A stretch of DNA of 13,291 nucleotides from Chloroflexota bacterium (GTDB lineage: Bacteria > Chloroflexota > Dehalococcoidia > DSTF01 > JACRBR01). Below the pieces are notes generated by a model, which was given only the letters and a program-made list of their open reading frames with translations, did no database searches and had not been told where the DNA came from. The number at the start of each line of letters is the position of its first letter. Position 1 is the first letter of the stretch. Shown here piece by piece: positions 1 to 6,226 of the stretch. A program made the translations under genes and the position numbers. Where the stretch lies: positions 1 through 13,291 of the forward strand of contig JACRBR010000214.1 in NCBI GenBank assembly GCA_016213125.1, written 5' to 3'.

Positions 1-344
1 GCGCCCGTCGTGAGCCGGATGGCCTCCAACACGCGAAGAGCGCCCAGGCCTGTGATCTCGCCGGTCAGTTCAGGCTGGTTCCACGACAGCGCGACGAAGC
101 TGATGGCAGCCAGGTTGTAGACCTCATCCGGCTTCACCTTCTGGATGACATTCATGAGTGAGGCCTGATCCAGCAGGTCGCCCTCGACGATCCGGATGTC
201 TGGCAGCATGCGTTCGAGCTGCTGCCGCTTCGGGTTGTTCTGACCGCGAATGAGGCCGTACACCTCGTAGCCGTTGGCGAGCAGGTGCTCCGACAGGTAC
301 ATGCCATCCTGTCCCGTAATTCCTGTAATCAGCGCGCGTGGCAT
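1..344 (-). CDS. gmd: GDP-mannose 4,6-dehydratase-like SDR protein (N-terminal part, cut by window edge)
   Basis: The first 114 residues of an extended short-chain dehydrogenase are visible; the gene runs off the left edge. The Rossmann nucleotide-binding loop TGITGQDG (residues 7-14) is the signature of GDP-mannose 4,6-dehydratase and close relatives. VEGDLLD (about 53-59) and VYNLAA (75-80) are the next conserved strands of the NADP site, and SWNQPELT (87-94) matches the family's SFEQPE segment. The family removes water from GDP-mannose to give GDP-4-keto-6-deoxymannose, a precursor of deoxysugars for surface glycans, in the cytoplasm. The catalytic Thr/Glu and Tyr-x-x-x-Lys lie beyond the edge and cannot be checked. 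The ATG at 344 is chosen because it restores the family N-terminus and has AGGAGGGA at 350-357 just upstream. An ATG four bases earlier is in the wrong frame. A related GDP- or CDP-sugar dehydratase is possible. Confidence 0.82.
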   Translation of the reverse strand, partial: MPRALITGITGQDGMYLSEHLLANGYEVYGLIRGQNNPKRQQLERMLPDIRIVEGDLLDQASLMNVIQKVKPDEVYNLAAISFVALSWNQPELTGEITGLGALRVLEAIRLTTG

Positions 345-371
345 CCATGTCCCTCCTGCAGTGTTGTGCGC

Positions 372-377
372 AGGATA
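372..377 (-). promoter_or_regulatory. Putative -10 box for the gmd-like gene
   Basis: TATCCT on the minus strand matches the sigma70-type -10 hexamer at 5 of 6 positions. Transcription would start near 365, giving a leader of about 20 bases that contains the AGGAGGGA ribosome-binding site. No convincing -35 box is seen. The 132 bases between the two minus-strand genes (345-476) contain nothing else recognisable, so the gmd-like gene probably has its own promoter. Confidence 0.4.
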
Positions 378-476
378 GCGGATTGACGGCGCCGATGGCC
401 CGCTGTGACGGCGTTGAGATGCGATTCGTGCCTTCCGGGCGCGGACCACCCTGCGTGCGCCGGTTCCGTTACGGGC

Positions 477-872
477 CTACGCCCCAACGATCCGCGTCGG
501 CTCGATCTTGATCTGCACGCGCACATCTTCCGGCTGGTTCCAGGGGTACTTGTCCTGGCCGATGTACTTCTTCGCCAGCCGGTCGATCCCCTCGAACCCG
601 CCCTCAGGCGTAATCTCCACCACTTTGCCGCGAATCTCGATGTACTCGTATGGGTTCTCGACGTTCTGGATGCTTAGCGAGACGTGTGGGTTGCGTCTGA
701 GGTTTTGGACCTTCAGGCGCTTGTCTTCGCTGTTCACGATCACACGGGTTCCGTCGTGTTCGATCCACACGGGCGACACCTGCGGCGAGCCGTCCTTGTT
801 GATCGTCGCGATGTGCGCGAAGCCCTTCGCTTCGAGGTACTGTTTGGCCTTATCTGTCAGCGGCACGCCCAC
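477..872 (-). CDS. PPOX-class (pyridoxamine 5'-phosphate oxidase fold) flavin/F420-dependent protein
   Basis: A 131-residue split-barrel protein. The segment GFAHIATINKDGSPQVSPVW and the following RVIVNSEDKRLKVQNLRRNPHV pattern are typical of the PPOX-class F420-dependent family, whose members bind F420 or flavin and reduce small substrates such as quinones, biliverdin-like compounds or xenobiotics. IEIRGKVVEI and the C-terminal RVQIKIEPTRIVGA complete the barrel. The length is normal for the family. The start chosen is GTG at 872, because GGGAGG (881-886) lies 8 bases upstream. A longer in-frame TTG start at 917 adds 15 polar residues with no ribosome-binding site and no family similarity. 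The substrate cannot be inferred. The two LLM oxidoreductases in the window support, but do not prove, an F420-using host. Confidence 0.85.
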   Translation of the reverse strand: MGVPLTDKAKQYLEAKGFAHIATINKDGSPQVSPVWIEHDGTRVIVNSEDKRLKVQNLRRNPHVSLSIQNVENPYEYIEIRGKVVEITPEGGFEGIDRLAKKYIGQDKYPWNQPEDVRVQIKIEPTRIVGA

Positions 873-919
873 TTGAGGTTCCTCCCGTCGCTCTTGTTCC
901 GAAAATTGTTGCTGCAACC

Positions 920-948
920 ACCCTAGCAGGGCAGCCCGCGCGATTCAA
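920..948 (-). promoter_or_regulatory. Putative promoter of the PPOX gene
   Basis: On the minus strand TTGAAT (943-948) and TAGGGT (920-925) are separated by exactly 17 bases, a good fit to the sigma70-type -35/-10 layout. Transcription would start near 913, giving a leader of about 40 bases that ends in GGGAGG and the GTG start at 872. This agrees with the shorter start, because the TTG at 917 would fall at or before the transcript's 5' end. Confidence 0.5.
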
Positions 949-969
949 TGGGCCACCTGGGCTTGCTGG

Positions 970-975
970 TAGCAT
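970..975 (+). promoter_or_regulatory. -10 box placing transcription start at the HAD gene ATG (leaderless)
   Basis: TAGCAT fits the TAnnnT -10 pattern and ends 6 bases before the ATG at 982, so the first transcribed base would be the A of the start codon. No Shine-Dalgarno sequence lies between them. No clear -35 hexamer is visible at 16-18 bases upstream. Confidence 0.45.
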
Positions 976-981
976 TCCTGT

Positions 982-1800
982 ATGAATCTCGCAAAAGCGC
1001 CGCAGGCTATCATCTTCGACCTGGGAGGAACACTCTGGTTCGAGGCGTGGCGGCCCAACGAGGATGAAATCTGGCGTATGGAGGCGGAGGCTGTTCGTCC
1101 CCTGATCCAGGGGTGGGGCGTGCGGCTGGACATTCGCCTGGAAGATCTCCTTCGCGATATCTGGCACGCCTACGAACTGGCATTCGCGCACGAACGCAGC
1201 CGCGGGCATCGTGACGTCAGCCTTCCCGCGCTCGTCGTCGCGGGCCTCGCGGAACACGGAGTCGCCGTCGGCCGGGAGCAGGCCGAGGCGTGGTGGCGCG
1301 CCTCGTGGATACACGCCCGGCACTTCGGCATGCAGCTGTACCCGGACACGCTCGACGTGCTCCGTGAGTTGAAGGGCCTGGGACTGGCCGTCGGCATCAA
1401 CACCGACCGGCCGTGCACGTCGGACATGCTCGAGCGTGACCTCCCGTACTTCGGGCTGGCGGACCTTGTCGATGCGATCGCCTGCTCCGGCGACACCGGC
1501 TTCGTGAAGCCTCACGCGTCTTCGTTCGAGCTGGTGCTGGGGAAGCTCGGTGTGGCCGCGGATCGTTGCGTCATGGTGGGGGATTCGTGCGAGCGCGACT
1601 GTGCCGGGGCGAAGGCCCTGGGGATGACCACCGTGTTGAAGCTGAACGGCCGCTACGAGGCCAACGCATGCCCGGACGCCGACTACGCGATCCATGACCT
1701 CGCTGAGCTTCTCGCACTTCCCTTCCTCGGCGCCGGCCGCCACGCTGTCAGCGCGCAGAGTCCCAATCCGCACGAGGACAACAACGCCGATCGCTACTAG
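982..1800 (+). CDS. HAD superfamily hydrolase (subfamily I) lacking the second motif-I aspartate
   Basis: A 272-residue haloacid-dehalogenase-type protein. Motif I is IIFDLGGTL with the nucleophile Asp13. The usual acid/base Asp two residues later is Gly15. Motif II is GINTD (Thr141), motif III Lys176 in FVKPHASSFE, and motif IV is VGDSCERDC (Asp201 and Asp206 binding Mg2+). A helical cap of about 100 residues sits between motifs I and II, as in subfamily I enzymes. The family hydrolyses phosphate esters or haloacids. Loss of the acid/base Asp weakens the case for a standard phosphomonoesterase, but DLGGT versions are frequent among HAD proteins, so an altered mechanism or slow activity is possible. 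The C-terminal 25 residues are low-complexity and probably disordered. The gene has no ribosome-binding site and appears leaderless. The substrate is unknown. Confidence 0.85.
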   Translation: MNLAKAPQAIIFDLGGTLWFEAWRPNEDEIWRMEAEAVRPLIQGWGVRLDIRLEDLLRDIWHAYELAFAHERSRGHRDVSLPALVVAGLAEHGVAVGREQAEAWWRASWIHARHFGMQLYPDTLDVLRELKGLGLAVGINTDRPCTSDMLERDLPYFGLADLVDAIACSGDTGFVKPHASSFELVLGKLGVAADRCVMVGDSCERDCAGAKALGMTTVLKLNGRYEANACPDADYAIHDLAELLALPFLGAGRHAVSAQSPNPHEDNNADRY

Positions 1801-1826
1801 CCGGGATGATCGTCCGCGATCCGCTG

Positions 1827-1832
1827 TAGACT
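1827..1832 (+). promoter_or_regulatory. -10 box just upstream of recO
   Basis: TAGACT fits TAnnnT and ends 9 bases before the recO ATG at 1842. The spacing allows a transcript starting at or a few bases before the start codon. No Shine-Dalgarno sequence is present. It lies in the 41-base gap after the HAD gene, so recO may be transcribed both from here and by readthrough. Confidence 0.4.
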
Positions 1833-1841
1833 GCGGGCACG

Positions 1842-2648
1842 ATGCCTCGTCCACGCGTCTATGCAACGCCCGCGATCGTCCTCCGCCAGCGCAAGCTTGG
1901 CGAAGCTGACAAGATCGTCACCCTGTACACGGCTAATCGCGGCAAGCTGGATGCCGTCGCGAAGGGCGTGCGCCGCTCGCGGAGCAAGCTGGCCGGACAT
2001 GTCGAGCCGCTGTCTCACGCCAACTTCCAGCTTGCCCAGGGCAAGAACCTGGATATCGTCACGCAGGCGGAGACGATCGAGCCGTTCGCGGCGATCCGTG
2101 ACGACCTGGACCGCCTGAGCCGTGCGTTGTACGCCTGCGAGCTTCTGGATCGGTTTACGGAGCCGCACCAGGAGCACTTCGACCTCTACCGTCTGCTGCT
2201 GGACACGCTGCGACGCCTCGCGTCCCGGGAGGACATCGACACGCCTGTACGCTATTTCGAAATGTCGCTTCTGGACGCGCTCGGCTATCGCCCCGAGCTG
2301 GAGGAGTGCGTCACCTGCCGGGTGAGCCTGCAGGCCGTCACGAACTACTGGACGGCAGGCGGTGGCGGTGTCGTCTGCCCGAACTGCCGCCGGGACGAAG
2401 CATCGGTGCGGCCCGTCTCGGTGAACGCCGTGAAACTGCTGCGCCTCCTGTTGCACGCGTCGTGGGCCGACGTGGCCCGTGTTAGCATCGACCCCGGCCT
2501 GGCTGTCGAACTGGAGCGGGCGATGCTGGAATACGTGCGCTGGGTGCTCGAACGCGACGTGCGCTCCGCCGCCTTCATCGAGGCGGTTCGCCGCCCGCGC
2601 CTTAGTCGTGCCCGTGTCGCGCCCGCTGCCTCCGCCCACAACGACTAA
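1842..2648 (+). CDS. recO: DNA repair protein RecO
   Basis: A 268-residue protein with the full RecO layout. The N-terminal OB fold opens with TPAIVLRQRKLGEADKIVTL and continues through KGVRRSRSKLAGHVEPLSHA. The helical middle contains RYFEMSLLDALGYRPEL. A zinc site is formed by Cys156-x2-Cys159 and Cys179-x2-Cys182 (ECVTC and VCPNC). RecO binds single-stranded DNA and SSB and, with RecR, loads RecA at gaps and anneals complementary strands in the RecFOR pathway. Length is normal (about 240-270). All four zinc ligands are kept; they are lost in some lineages. The start has no Shine-Dalgarno sequence but matches the family N-terminus (MPRPRVYATPAIVL). Its stop codon lies within a heptanucleotide repeat that leads into the fmdB promoter. 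Confidence 0.95.
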   Translation: MPRPRVYATPAIVLRQRKLGEADKIVTLYTANRGKLDAVAKGVRRSRSKLAGHVEPLSHANFQLAQGKNLDIVTQAETIEPFAAIRDDLDRLSRALYACELLDRFTEPHQEHFDLYRLLLDTLRRLASREDIDTPVRYFEMSLLDALGYRPELEECVTCRVSLQAVTNYWTAGGGGVVCPNCRRDEASVRPVSVNAVKLLRLLLHASWADVARVSIDPGLAVELERAMLEYVRWVLERDVRSAAFIEAVRRPRLSRARVAPAASAHND

Positions 2649-2660
2649 CGACCAACGACC
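2640..2660 (+). repeat. Three tandem 7-base repeats (AACGACY) over the recO stop
   Basis: AACGACT, AACGACC and AACGACC follow each other without a gap. The first unit ends in the T of the recO TAA stop codon, and the array ends 8 bases before the fmdB -10 box, in the position of its -35 region. It could be a chance microsatellite or a binding site; nothing further is visible. Confidence 0.55.
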
Positions 2661-2668
2661 ACGCACCC

Positions 2669-2674
2669 TATACT
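2669..2674 (+). promoter_or_regulatory. Strong -10 box for a leaderless fmdB-type transcript
   Basis: TATACT matches the -10 consensus at 5 of 6 positions and ends exactly 6 bases before the ATG at 2681, so transcription should start at the A of the start codon. There is no Shine-Dalgarno sequence. No standard -35 hexamer is seen 17 bases upstream, where the heptanucleotide repeat lies. Confidence 0.55.
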
Positions 2675-2680
2675 GCGTCC

Positions 2681-3103
2681 ATGCCTCTGTACGAGTACTA
2701 CTGCAAGCACTGCGACGGCGTGTTCGAGACCATGCGCCCTATCGCGAGCGCCTCGGATCCCTCACCCTGCCCAGTCTGCGCGAAGAAGGCCGAGCGCATG
2801 ATGCCTACGTCGTTCTCCGCATTCACGATGCGCGAGGGCTATCCGCGGGCGATTCCCGACCGCGGCACGTACTACCACCTGGGCAAGGAAGTGAAGACGC
2901 CGAACACCGGCGGGGTGCCGATGAACGAGCACCCGGAGCTGTATAAGCCCAAACCGAAGCGCGTGAAGTCAAAGGGCGAGAAGGAGATAATCGCCGACAT
3001 TCGGCGTACAGAGGCGAAGGAAGAGGCCCGCCGCCGCAAAGAGGGCATGCCGAAGATCATCGACCACACCAAGCGACTTCCCAAAATCGCAACCGATGAC
3101 TGA
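2681..3103 (+). CDS. FmdB-family zinc-ribbon protein
   Basis: A 140-residue protein whose first 40 residues are the FmdB/CxxC_CxxC regulatory zinc ribbon: MPLYEYYCKHC with Cys8 and Cys11, then CPVC with Cys30 and Cys33. MPLYEY is the family's characteristic opening and fixes the start. The remainder is a highly charged, lysine-rich tail (about 90-135), probably a helix or disordered, longer than in minimal family members of about 70-110 residues. Family members were named from a formamidase/amide regulon in Methylophilus, but most have no proven role; DNA, RNA or protein binding are all possible. It follows recO by 32 bases but has its own -10 box. It converges on the ligase gene, 59 bases away. 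Confidence 0.85.
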   Translation: MPLYEYYCKHCDGVFETMRPIASASDPSPCPVCAKKAERMMPTSFSAFTMREGYPRAIPDRGTYYHLGKEVKTPNTGGVPMNEHPELYKPKPKRVKSKGEKEIIADIRRTEAKEEARRRKEGMPKIIDHTKRLPKIATDD

Positions 3104-3162
3104 CGCCATCGGCGCGCTCCCGCGTCAGATGCTTCGACCCCGGCACCCTCGATCGGACGGAC

Positions 3163-4227
3163 TTAGCCGCTGACCACGCACGCTTCCGCGGCGACATCCG
3201 GTCGCACGGCGCTGAAGATGGGGAACCGCAAGTGCCCATCGGGCGACCACTCGCTGAAGCGCACGCGGCAGACCAGTTCGGGGCGAGTCCAGTAGATGAG
3301 GCGCGGAAGCGGAGGCGGATCGAAGAACGGTGATGCTCCCGTGTGCAGGGGCTGCAACAGCTCCACCAGATCGCGCGCCTCTTTGTCCGTGAGGCCGCCG
3401 GAGACGGAGCCCACGTACTCGAGGCGACCCTGCGTGTAGGCGCCGAGCAGGATCTGGCTGAACGGCTCGCCGCGGCGGTGTGTACCGGCGATCGCGTAGC
3501 CGCCTATGACGAAGTTCCCCGCTTGGAACGCCCGCACCTCAACCCAGTGCTTCGAGACCTGGCCCTGCGTGTAGAGGCTCGCCTTCTGCTTTGCGAGCAC
3601 GCCCTCCAGCCGCCGTTCGATGACGGCATCGAAGAACGCCACGCCCTCGTTGTCCACGAAGTCGACGGGCGAGAACTCGGCGCTTGGCGTCACAACCTCG
3701 TGGAGGCGGTTCTTCCGCTGCCACAGCGGGCGATCGAGGAGTGAGCGTCCGTCGAGCCAGAGAATGTCTGACGCGATGTACGTCAGCGCGCCGGTGAGCT
3801 TCTTCAGGCGGAACTGCACCGGCAGTTGGGGCACCTGCTCGCGATCCGGTCCCACGGCCATGGCCATCGTGTGCAACCGCGGCCGCAACAGGTCGAACGC
3901 GGGGTAGCCTTCGCTGTCGGTCGCCACGATCTCGCCGTCGAGGATCGCCTCGCGCGCTTTGAGTCGATCAGGGATGCAGAGCAACTCCGGGAAGTACGGC
4001 GTCAGGTCGCGCCCGTTGCGCGCCCGCAACCGCAGGACACCATCGGCCACGTGCGCCATGGCCCGCACGCCACCCCACATGAGCTCGAAGATGTGCTCGG
4101 GCGAGTCGAACGGCTCCGCCACCTCCGACGCGAGCATAGGCGCGATGGATGCGGGCATGCGGCCGAGGAGGGCTTTCGGCAGCGGGGTGGGCTGTATTGT
4201 CGTATCGTCCAATGACGAACGCGTCAT
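3163..4227 (-). CDS. ATP-dependent DNA ligase, LigD ligase-domain type, with degenerate catalytic motifs (probable pseudo-ligase)
   Basis: A 354-residue protein covering the adenylation and OB domains of LigD-type ligases, without polymerase or phosphoesterase domains. Motif I, normally KxDGxR with the AMP-accepting lysine, reads MWGGVR: Met50 replaces Lys and Gly52 replaces Asp, while Arg55 is kept. Motif III is intact (LDGE, Glu99). Motif IV keeps Glu208 and Lys213 (EGVLAK). Motif V, normally K-x-K after Trp, reads WVEVR with Glu230 and Arg232, followed by the normal NFVIGGY. The OB domain ends with RFSEWSPDGHLRFP, close to the family's EWTxDGxLRHP. The frame is open throughout, so this is not simple decay. 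Active ligases seal nicks through a lysyl-AMP; this one should not self-adenylate. It may bind nicked or broken ends as a Ku partner, or take AMP in another way. Its ATG overlaps the Ku stop (ATGA), implying coupled translation. Confidence 0.88.
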   Translation of the reverse strand: MTRSSLDDTTIQPTPLPKALLGRMPASIAPMLASEVAEPFDSPEHIFELMWGGVRAMAHVADGVLRLRARNGRDLTPYFPELLCIPDRLKAREAILDGEIVATDSEGYPAFDLLRPRLHTMAMAVGPDREQVPQLPVQFRLKKLTGALTYIASDILWLDGRSLLDRPLWQRKNRLHEVVTPSAEFSPVDFVDNEGVAFFDAVIERRLEGVLAKQKASLYTQGQVSKHWVEVRAFQAGNFVIGGYAIAGTHRRGEPFSQILLGAYTQGRLEYVGSVSGGLTDKEARDLVELLQPLHTGASPFFDPPPLPRLIYWTRPELVCRVRFSEWSPDGHLRFPIFSAVRPDVAAEACVVSG

Positions 4228-5078
4228 CCTGCGCGCCTGCGCCGGGCGGGTTTCGCCGCCGGCTCTTCCTCTTCCTCAGCCTGTTCGTCTTCGGCTGCCT
4301 TGCCGCTCGTGCGGTCCTTGCGCGCGGCCTCGACACTGGCCCGGAGGGCTTCCATGAGGTCGGTGATCTTGCTGGCGACGGGCGCCGGCCGCTTGATCTC
4401 CTGGCCCTCAGCCTTGGCCTCGATCAGTTCGAGGAGCGCCTCGCGGTACGCATCGTGGTACTTCTCCGGCTGGAAATCGCCGGTCAGCATCTCCACAAGG
4501 GAGCGCGCCATCTGGAGCTCCTTCTCGTTGATGCTCAGCTCCGGCGCCTCCAGCTCCTCCGTGCCGCGGATCTCGTCGGCGTAGAACATCGTCTCCAGGG
4601 CGACGACGTTGTTGTACACGCGCAGCGTGCAGAGCTGTTCCTTCTGGCGCAGCGTCACCTTCGCCAGAGCGACCAGCTTGCTGTCCTTCAGCACCTCGCG
4701 CAGGAGGGCGAACGGTTTCGCGCCGACCTTGTCGGGCTCCAGGTAGTAGGTCTTCTGGTAGTAGATCGGGTCGATCTGCTCGTCCGGTACGAAGTCCGTG
4801 ATCTCGATGGTGCGGGTCGTGTCGACGGGCACCTTGTCGAAGTCTTCCGGCTCCATGATCACGTACTGGTCCGGGCCGATCTCGTAGCCGCGCACGACGT
4901 CGTTCCATTCAACGACGGCTTCCTCCTCGGGGCAAAATCGCTGCTGCTTGATGCGGACACCGTACTTCTTGTGCAGCAGGTTGAAGGAGACGTCCTTCTC
5001 CTCGGTTGCCGTGTACAGCTTGATGGGGATGGAGACCATCCCGAAGCTGATTGCGCCCTTCCAGATCGATCGAGGCAT
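4224..5078 (-). CDS. ku: Non-homologous end-joining protein Ku
   Basis: A 284-residue bacterial Ku. It opens with the family N-terminus MPRSIWKGAISFGMVSIPIKLY and keeps VSFNLLHKK, VVRGYEIGPDQYVIMEPEDF, the DPIYYQKTYYLEPD segment and the conserved MFYADEIR. Bacterial Ku forms a ring-shaped homodimer on double-strand ends and recruits LigD-type enzymes. The core ends near residue 250 (SKITDLMEALRASVEAARK). The tail that follows is glutamate-rich, then ends in a basic patch (ARRRRAG), a region that in other species tunes DNA binding. The start at 5078 has AGGAG 8 bases upstream. It is the first gene of a two-gene operon with the overlapping ligase. No polymerase or nuclease module of NHEJ is seen in the window. 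Confidence 0.96.
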   Translation of the reverse strand: MPRSIWKGAISFGMVSIPIKLYTATEEKDVSFNLLHKKYGVRIKQQRFCPEEEAVVEWNDVVRGYEIGPDQYVIMEPEDFDKVPVDTTRTIEITDFVPDEQIDPIYYQKTYYLEPDKVGAKPFALLREVLKDSKLVALAKVTLRQKEQLCTLRVYNNVVALETMFYADEIRGTEELEAPELSINEKELQMARSLVEMLTGDFQPEKYHDAYREALLELIEAKAEGQEIKRPAPVASKITDLMEALRASVEAARKDRTSGKAAEDEQAEEEEEPAAKPARRRRAG

Positions 5079-5395
5079 GGCTATCGCTCCTGTGACATCA
5101 ACACCCAGCCCTCAAGGCTGCGCTTCGCGGTGTCCTGCCGCTCCCAGCTTCCCCTACGACGGCCATCGCTGTCAATTCACGCGCTGTGGGCGTGCTCCGA
5201 GCACGAATCCCCCCTGCTTTAGCTTTCCCGGTCGGTCCTGCGGCGAACCGTTCGGGCGCCGGGCGCCAGGCCCGGCAACCGGCACGGCAACCGTACGTCG
5301 CCAAGCGCGGTAAAGCACACCGGAGAAGACTGCTGACAGCCCCCGTCAGCAGTGCTCGCGTGGCCCATACGGCCCGACGATCCACAATGGGCGTC
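5079..5395. other. Divergent intergenic region between Ku and an LLM oxidoreductase
   Basis: This 317-base stretch holds no convincing gene. Upstream in-frame extensions of the LLM reading frame (back to 5186) are arginine/alanine-rich and have no ribosome-binding site. It must contain the promoters of both flanking transcripts. Visible elements are the Ku ribosome-binding site (AGGAG on the minus strand near 5087-5091), a perfect -35-like TTGACA on the minus strand (5170-5175) without a matching -10 box, a GC-rich doublet of GGGCGCC near 5255-5270, and the 9-bp dyad at 5329-5353 described separately. Confidence 0.6.
5329..5353. promoter_or_regulatory. Perfect 9-bp inverted repeat, possible operator
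   Basis: ACTGCTGAC and GTCAGCAGT are perfect inverted copies separated by 7 bases, with centres 16 bases apart. The dyad lies about 45 bases upstream of the LLM start, where a repressor or activator dimer would be expected. There is no T tract after it, so it is unlikely to be an intrinsic terminator. A structured 5' leader is an alternative if transcription starts further upstream. Confidence 0.45.
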
Positions 5396-6226
5396 ATGCA
5401 CGTCGGCGTGAAGATTCTGCCTGCAACCGAGCCATCGGTGAGGGCCGCTGCCATCGAGGCGGAGCGTTTGGGGTTCAGTTCGGTCTGGCTCAGCGAGCGC
5501 GTCGTGATCCCGCTGGACAAGCCGCACCCGTACGAGCCGATGGTCGACCCGTGGATCGGGCTCGCCTTCGTGGCCGCCGTCACCGATCGCGTGCAGCTGG
5601 GCACGAGCGTCAGCCAGATCGCGCTGCGGCACCCTGTGCTCATGGCGCGCGAGCTGGCCACGCTAGACCGCCTGTCCGGGGGGCGGGTGATTGTCGGCGC
5701 CGGAGCCGGGTGGGTTGAGGAGGAGTTCACCTCGACGGGGGTGCCGTTCGCGGACCGCGGCGGCCGGCTGAACGAGCACATTCGCGCGATGAAGCACCTC
5801 TGGACGACGCCCGGGCAGCACTTCCGGGGCCGGTACTACGACATCCCGCCCGTGGGCATCATACGTCCGTTGACGCCGGGCGGCCCTCCGGTGTTCGTGG
5901 GTGGCTTTACGCAGGCGGGCTTTCGCCGGGCGGCAAAGTACGCCGACGGGTTCATCTTCAGCGACGGGCCCCTGGAGCGCATTGCACCGATGATCCAGCA
6001 GATCCGGGGCGGCCGTGAGCAGTACGGACGCGGCGGGCCGTTTCCTTTCTTCGCCCAAGCTTCGCCGCCCGAGAACGTCGACGCCGCGCGGCAGATGGCG
6101 CGGGACTATGCCGCCGCCGGAATCGACGGACTTATCCTCACCTACCGCGATGTGCCGGTGCCCGACGCGTTCCTGGCGCCTCCGGCACGCGACGCCGTCA
6201 GGGCGCTGATCGAGAGCGGCCCGTGA
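5396..6226 (+). CDS. LLM class flavin/F420-dependent oxidoreductase
   Basis: A 276-residue bacterial-luciferase-like TIM-barrel oxidoreductase. The start MHVGVKILP, the segment AERLGFSSVWLSERVVIP, then VTDRVQLGTSVSQIALRHPV, LATLDRLSGGRVIVGAGAGW and AAKYADGFIF are the usual landmarks, in order. Such enzymes use F420 or FMN to oxidise or reduce alcohols, aldehydes or other small substrates in the cytoplasm; the sequence does not give the substrate. It is rather short (the family is about 280-350), mainly because the region after the ADGFIF strand is compact. The ATG at 5396 is preferred because family members begin within a residue or two of the first strand; ATG 5387 is also in frame and adds three residues. 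Neither has a good ribosome-binding site. Its stop overlaps the start of the pantothenate kinase gene, so the two are translated together. Confidence 0.88.
   Translation: MHVGVKILPATEPSVRAAAIEAERLGFSSVWLSERVVIPLDKPHPYEPMVDPWIGLAFVAAVTDRVQLGTSVSQIALRHPVLMARELATLDRLSGGRVIVGAGAGWVEEEFTSTGVPFADRGGRLNEHIRAMKHLWTTPGQHFRGRYYDIPPVGIIRPLTPGGPPVFVGGFTQAGFRRAAKYADGFIFSDGPLERIAPMIQQIRGGREQYGRGGPFPFFAQASPPENVDAARQMARDYAAAGIDGLILTYRDVPVPDAFLAPPARDAVRALIESGP

Noticed and set aside
850..1866. A 338-codon minus-strand open frame opposite the HAD gene
   Set aside because: It is antisense to a gene with clear HAD motifs, has an arginine/histidine-rich composition with no recognisable domain, and arises from high GC content.
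1797..2666. A 289-codon minus-strand frame opposite recO
   Set aside because: It is a mirror of recO's codon bias; it has no ribosome-binding site and no family similarity.
5170..5175. Perfect TTGACA on the minus strand as a Ku -35 box
   Set aside because: No acceptable -10 hexamer is found 15-19 bases downstream, so it was not annotated as a promoter.
4149..5222. A 357-codon plus-strand open frame opposite Ku and the ligase start
   Set aside because: Ku is unmistakable on the other strand. The antisense translation is a leucine/valine/arginine-rich product of biased codons without motifs.
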